DNA of 64,000 bases from an uncultured Dehalococcoidia bacterium. GTDB taxonomy: Bacteria > Chloroflexota > Dehalococcoidia > Lucifugimonadales > Lucifugimonadaceae. Location: the NCBI GenBank assembly GCA_958295935.1, contig OY282385.1, forward strand, positions 1,612,001 through 1,676,000. Reading direction: 5' to 3'. This document shows positions 63,123-64,000 of this stretch, one piece after another (within the stretch, counting starts at the first letter, position 1; every line of letters begins with the position of its first letter). The position numbers were made by a program, and so were the translations under genes. The notes under the pieces are model-generated. The model had not been told where the DNA came from, made no database searches, and saw only the letters and a list, made by a program, of their open reading frames with translations.

Positions 63123-64000
63123 ATGAGCGAAAAAGTGACTCCCCTGTTCCCGGAGGGACACTCCGGGCAAGAACTGCGAAAAGGGCCAGACCTCGACTTG
63201 GAACGACCAAGGCCGAACTGCCTTGCGTGCGGTTCCAACCTCACGCGGTCAAGGCTGTACAGACGTCTTCGCGTCTGTCCAAACTGCGAATTCCACTACA
63301 GCATCTCCGCGAGGCGGCGTATCGCAATGCTGGCAGACGAAGGCACCTTCAAGGAGACCAGCCGCTGGATACAGTCCCTCGATCCCCTGGAATTTTCGCC
63401 GAGAATTTCATACCGCGTACGCCTGCTTCAGGATCAAACGCGCACAGGACTCACCGAAGCTGCGGTCACGGGCGTCTGTCTCATAGGCGGAACACAGTCC
63501 GTAATCATCGTCCTGGACTTCGGATTCCTGGGCGGCAGCATGGGCCTCGTCGTCGGAGAGAAGGTCGCTTTGGCCCTCGAACTGGCGGCGAGGAAGAAAA
63601 TCCCCGCGGTCACGGTGGTCACAAGCGGAGGAGCGCGCATACAGGAGGGGGTGCTGTCCCTCATGCAAATGGCCAAGACCGTGGTGGCCCTCAACTCCCT
63701 GCACGGCAAAGGCATGCCCTTGATCGCCGTCCTCGGAGATCCGTGCACCGGACAGGCCCTCGCGAGCTTCGCATCTTTGGCGGACGTCATATTCGCAGAA
63801 AAGGGATCGCACGTCGGTTTCGCACCCTTTCGGGCAATGCAGGGTGTGCAGGAGCGAAAGCGATTTCAGGACCAGTACACCGCAGAATTCTTCCAGGCAA
63901 ACGGACATCTCGACCGGGTCGTAGGAAGACAGCAACTAAAGCATGAAGTGGCATCCGTCTTGGACCTCATCACGCCAGAGTTCAAGCTCACCGCGCCGCG
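63123..64000 (+). CDS. accD: acetyl-CoA carboxylase carboxyltransferase, beta subunit (partial, runs off right edge)
   Basis: From ATG 63123 the frame is open to the window end (292 codons). A zinc ribbon (Cys 33/36/52/55, CLACG and CPNCEFHY) leads into the crotonase-like transferase domain: DFGFLGGSMGLVVGEKV, VTSGGARIQEGVLSLMQMAKT and the oxyanion-hole region GDPCTGQALASF. AccD works with AccA to move carboxyl from biotin to acetyl-CoA, making malonyl-CoA for fatty-acid synthesis. DPCTGQALASF differs from the common DPTTGGVSASF. Whether it continues into an AccA-like half cannot be seen. A longer overlapping frame at 63092-63946 is a shadow. Confidence 0.93.
   Translation, partial: MSEKVTPLFPEGHSGQELRKGPDLDLERPRPNCLACGSNLTRSRLYRRLRVCPNCEFHYSISARRRIAMLADEGTFKETSRWIQSLDPLEFSPRISYRVRLLQDQTRTGLTEAAVTGVCLIGGTQSVIIVLDFGFLGGSMGLVVGEKVALALELAARKKIPAVTVVTSGGARIQEGVLSLMQMAKTVVALNSLHGKGMPLIAVLGDPCTGQALASFASLADVIFAEKGSHVGFAPFRAMQGVQERKRFQDQYTAEFFQANGHLDRVVGRQQLKHEVASVLDLITPEFKLTAP

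Noticed and set aside
63092-63946. 284-codon plus-strand frame near the right edge
   Set aside because: A different frame of the same strand contains AccD with its zinc ribbon and transferase motifs; that frame has no stop before the window end.

Overview
The window looks like a chromosomal segment from a GC-rich member of the Chloroflexota, most likely a Dehalococcoidia/SAR202-type heterotroph. This is inferred from gene content, not from a marker tree. The clues are three divergent enolase-superfamily (mandelate racemase-like) proteins, an Ldh2-type oxidoreductase, class III and class IV aminotransferases, and peptide-type ABC transporters with lipoprotein linkers rich in VVVEKPVT repeats. 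GTG and TTG starts are frequent. No tRNA, rRNA or CRISPR array was seen.

Layout. 1-7.2 kb is housekeeping: nadD (partial), obg, a cluster of DnaA-box-like 9-mers, dnaA, fmt, a NIPSNAP protein, ffh and a DUF4349 lipoprotein. 7.5-17 kb carries sugar-acid and small-acid catabolism (two enolase-superfamily genes, UxuA-like mannonate dehydratase, SDR, hotdog thioesterase, class IV PLP enzyme). It is interrupted at 8.9-10.8 kb by a low-GC island encoding an HD-domain phosphohydrolase and a YwgA-like partner. 17-24 kb holds groES-groEL with a promoter, a CIRCE-like operator and a terminator, then rmuC and a divergent DUF5343/ParB-like pair. 24-31.7 kb has an Ldh2 dehydrogenase, amidohydrolase, a DNA methyltransferase with a nuclease-like tail, a class III aminotransferase and a gamma-glutamyltransferase-like protein. 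31.9-35.5 kb is a defence-type patch: a large N6-adenine methyltransferase (possible single-chain R-M) divergent from a VapBC toxin-antitoxin pair, both apparently leaderless.

35.7-47.3 kb returns to catabolism: MaoC-like hydratase, a VLRF1-family release factor, a third enolase-superfamily enzyme, a VOC protein and an amidohydrolase. It then carries the most striking locus, a glycine/sarcosine/betaine-reductase-type component B whose catalytic residue is encoded by an in-frame TGA at 41814-41816 (selenocysteine 350), with its GrdE-like partner overlapping it. A convergent peptide-type ABC importer lacking ATPase genes follows. 47.5-53.3 kb has a GNAT enzyme, ruvC-ruvA-ruvB and an AceE-like E1 enzyme. 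53.4-62 kb has a heterodimeric ABC exporter, another GNAT protein and a second ATPase-less peptide importer. The right end holds a zinc-ribbon membrane protein and the start of accD, which runs off the edge.

How it fits together: core replication, translation, protein-targeting and recombination genes are interspersed with many small catabolic modules for sugar acids, amino acids, peptides and carboxylic acids. Each is one to four genes long and there are no long operons. The most noteworthy points are the selenoprotein with its unusual partner, the transferred HD/YwgA-like pair, the DUF5343/ParB-like pair and the divergent leaderless methyltransferase/VapBC locus.
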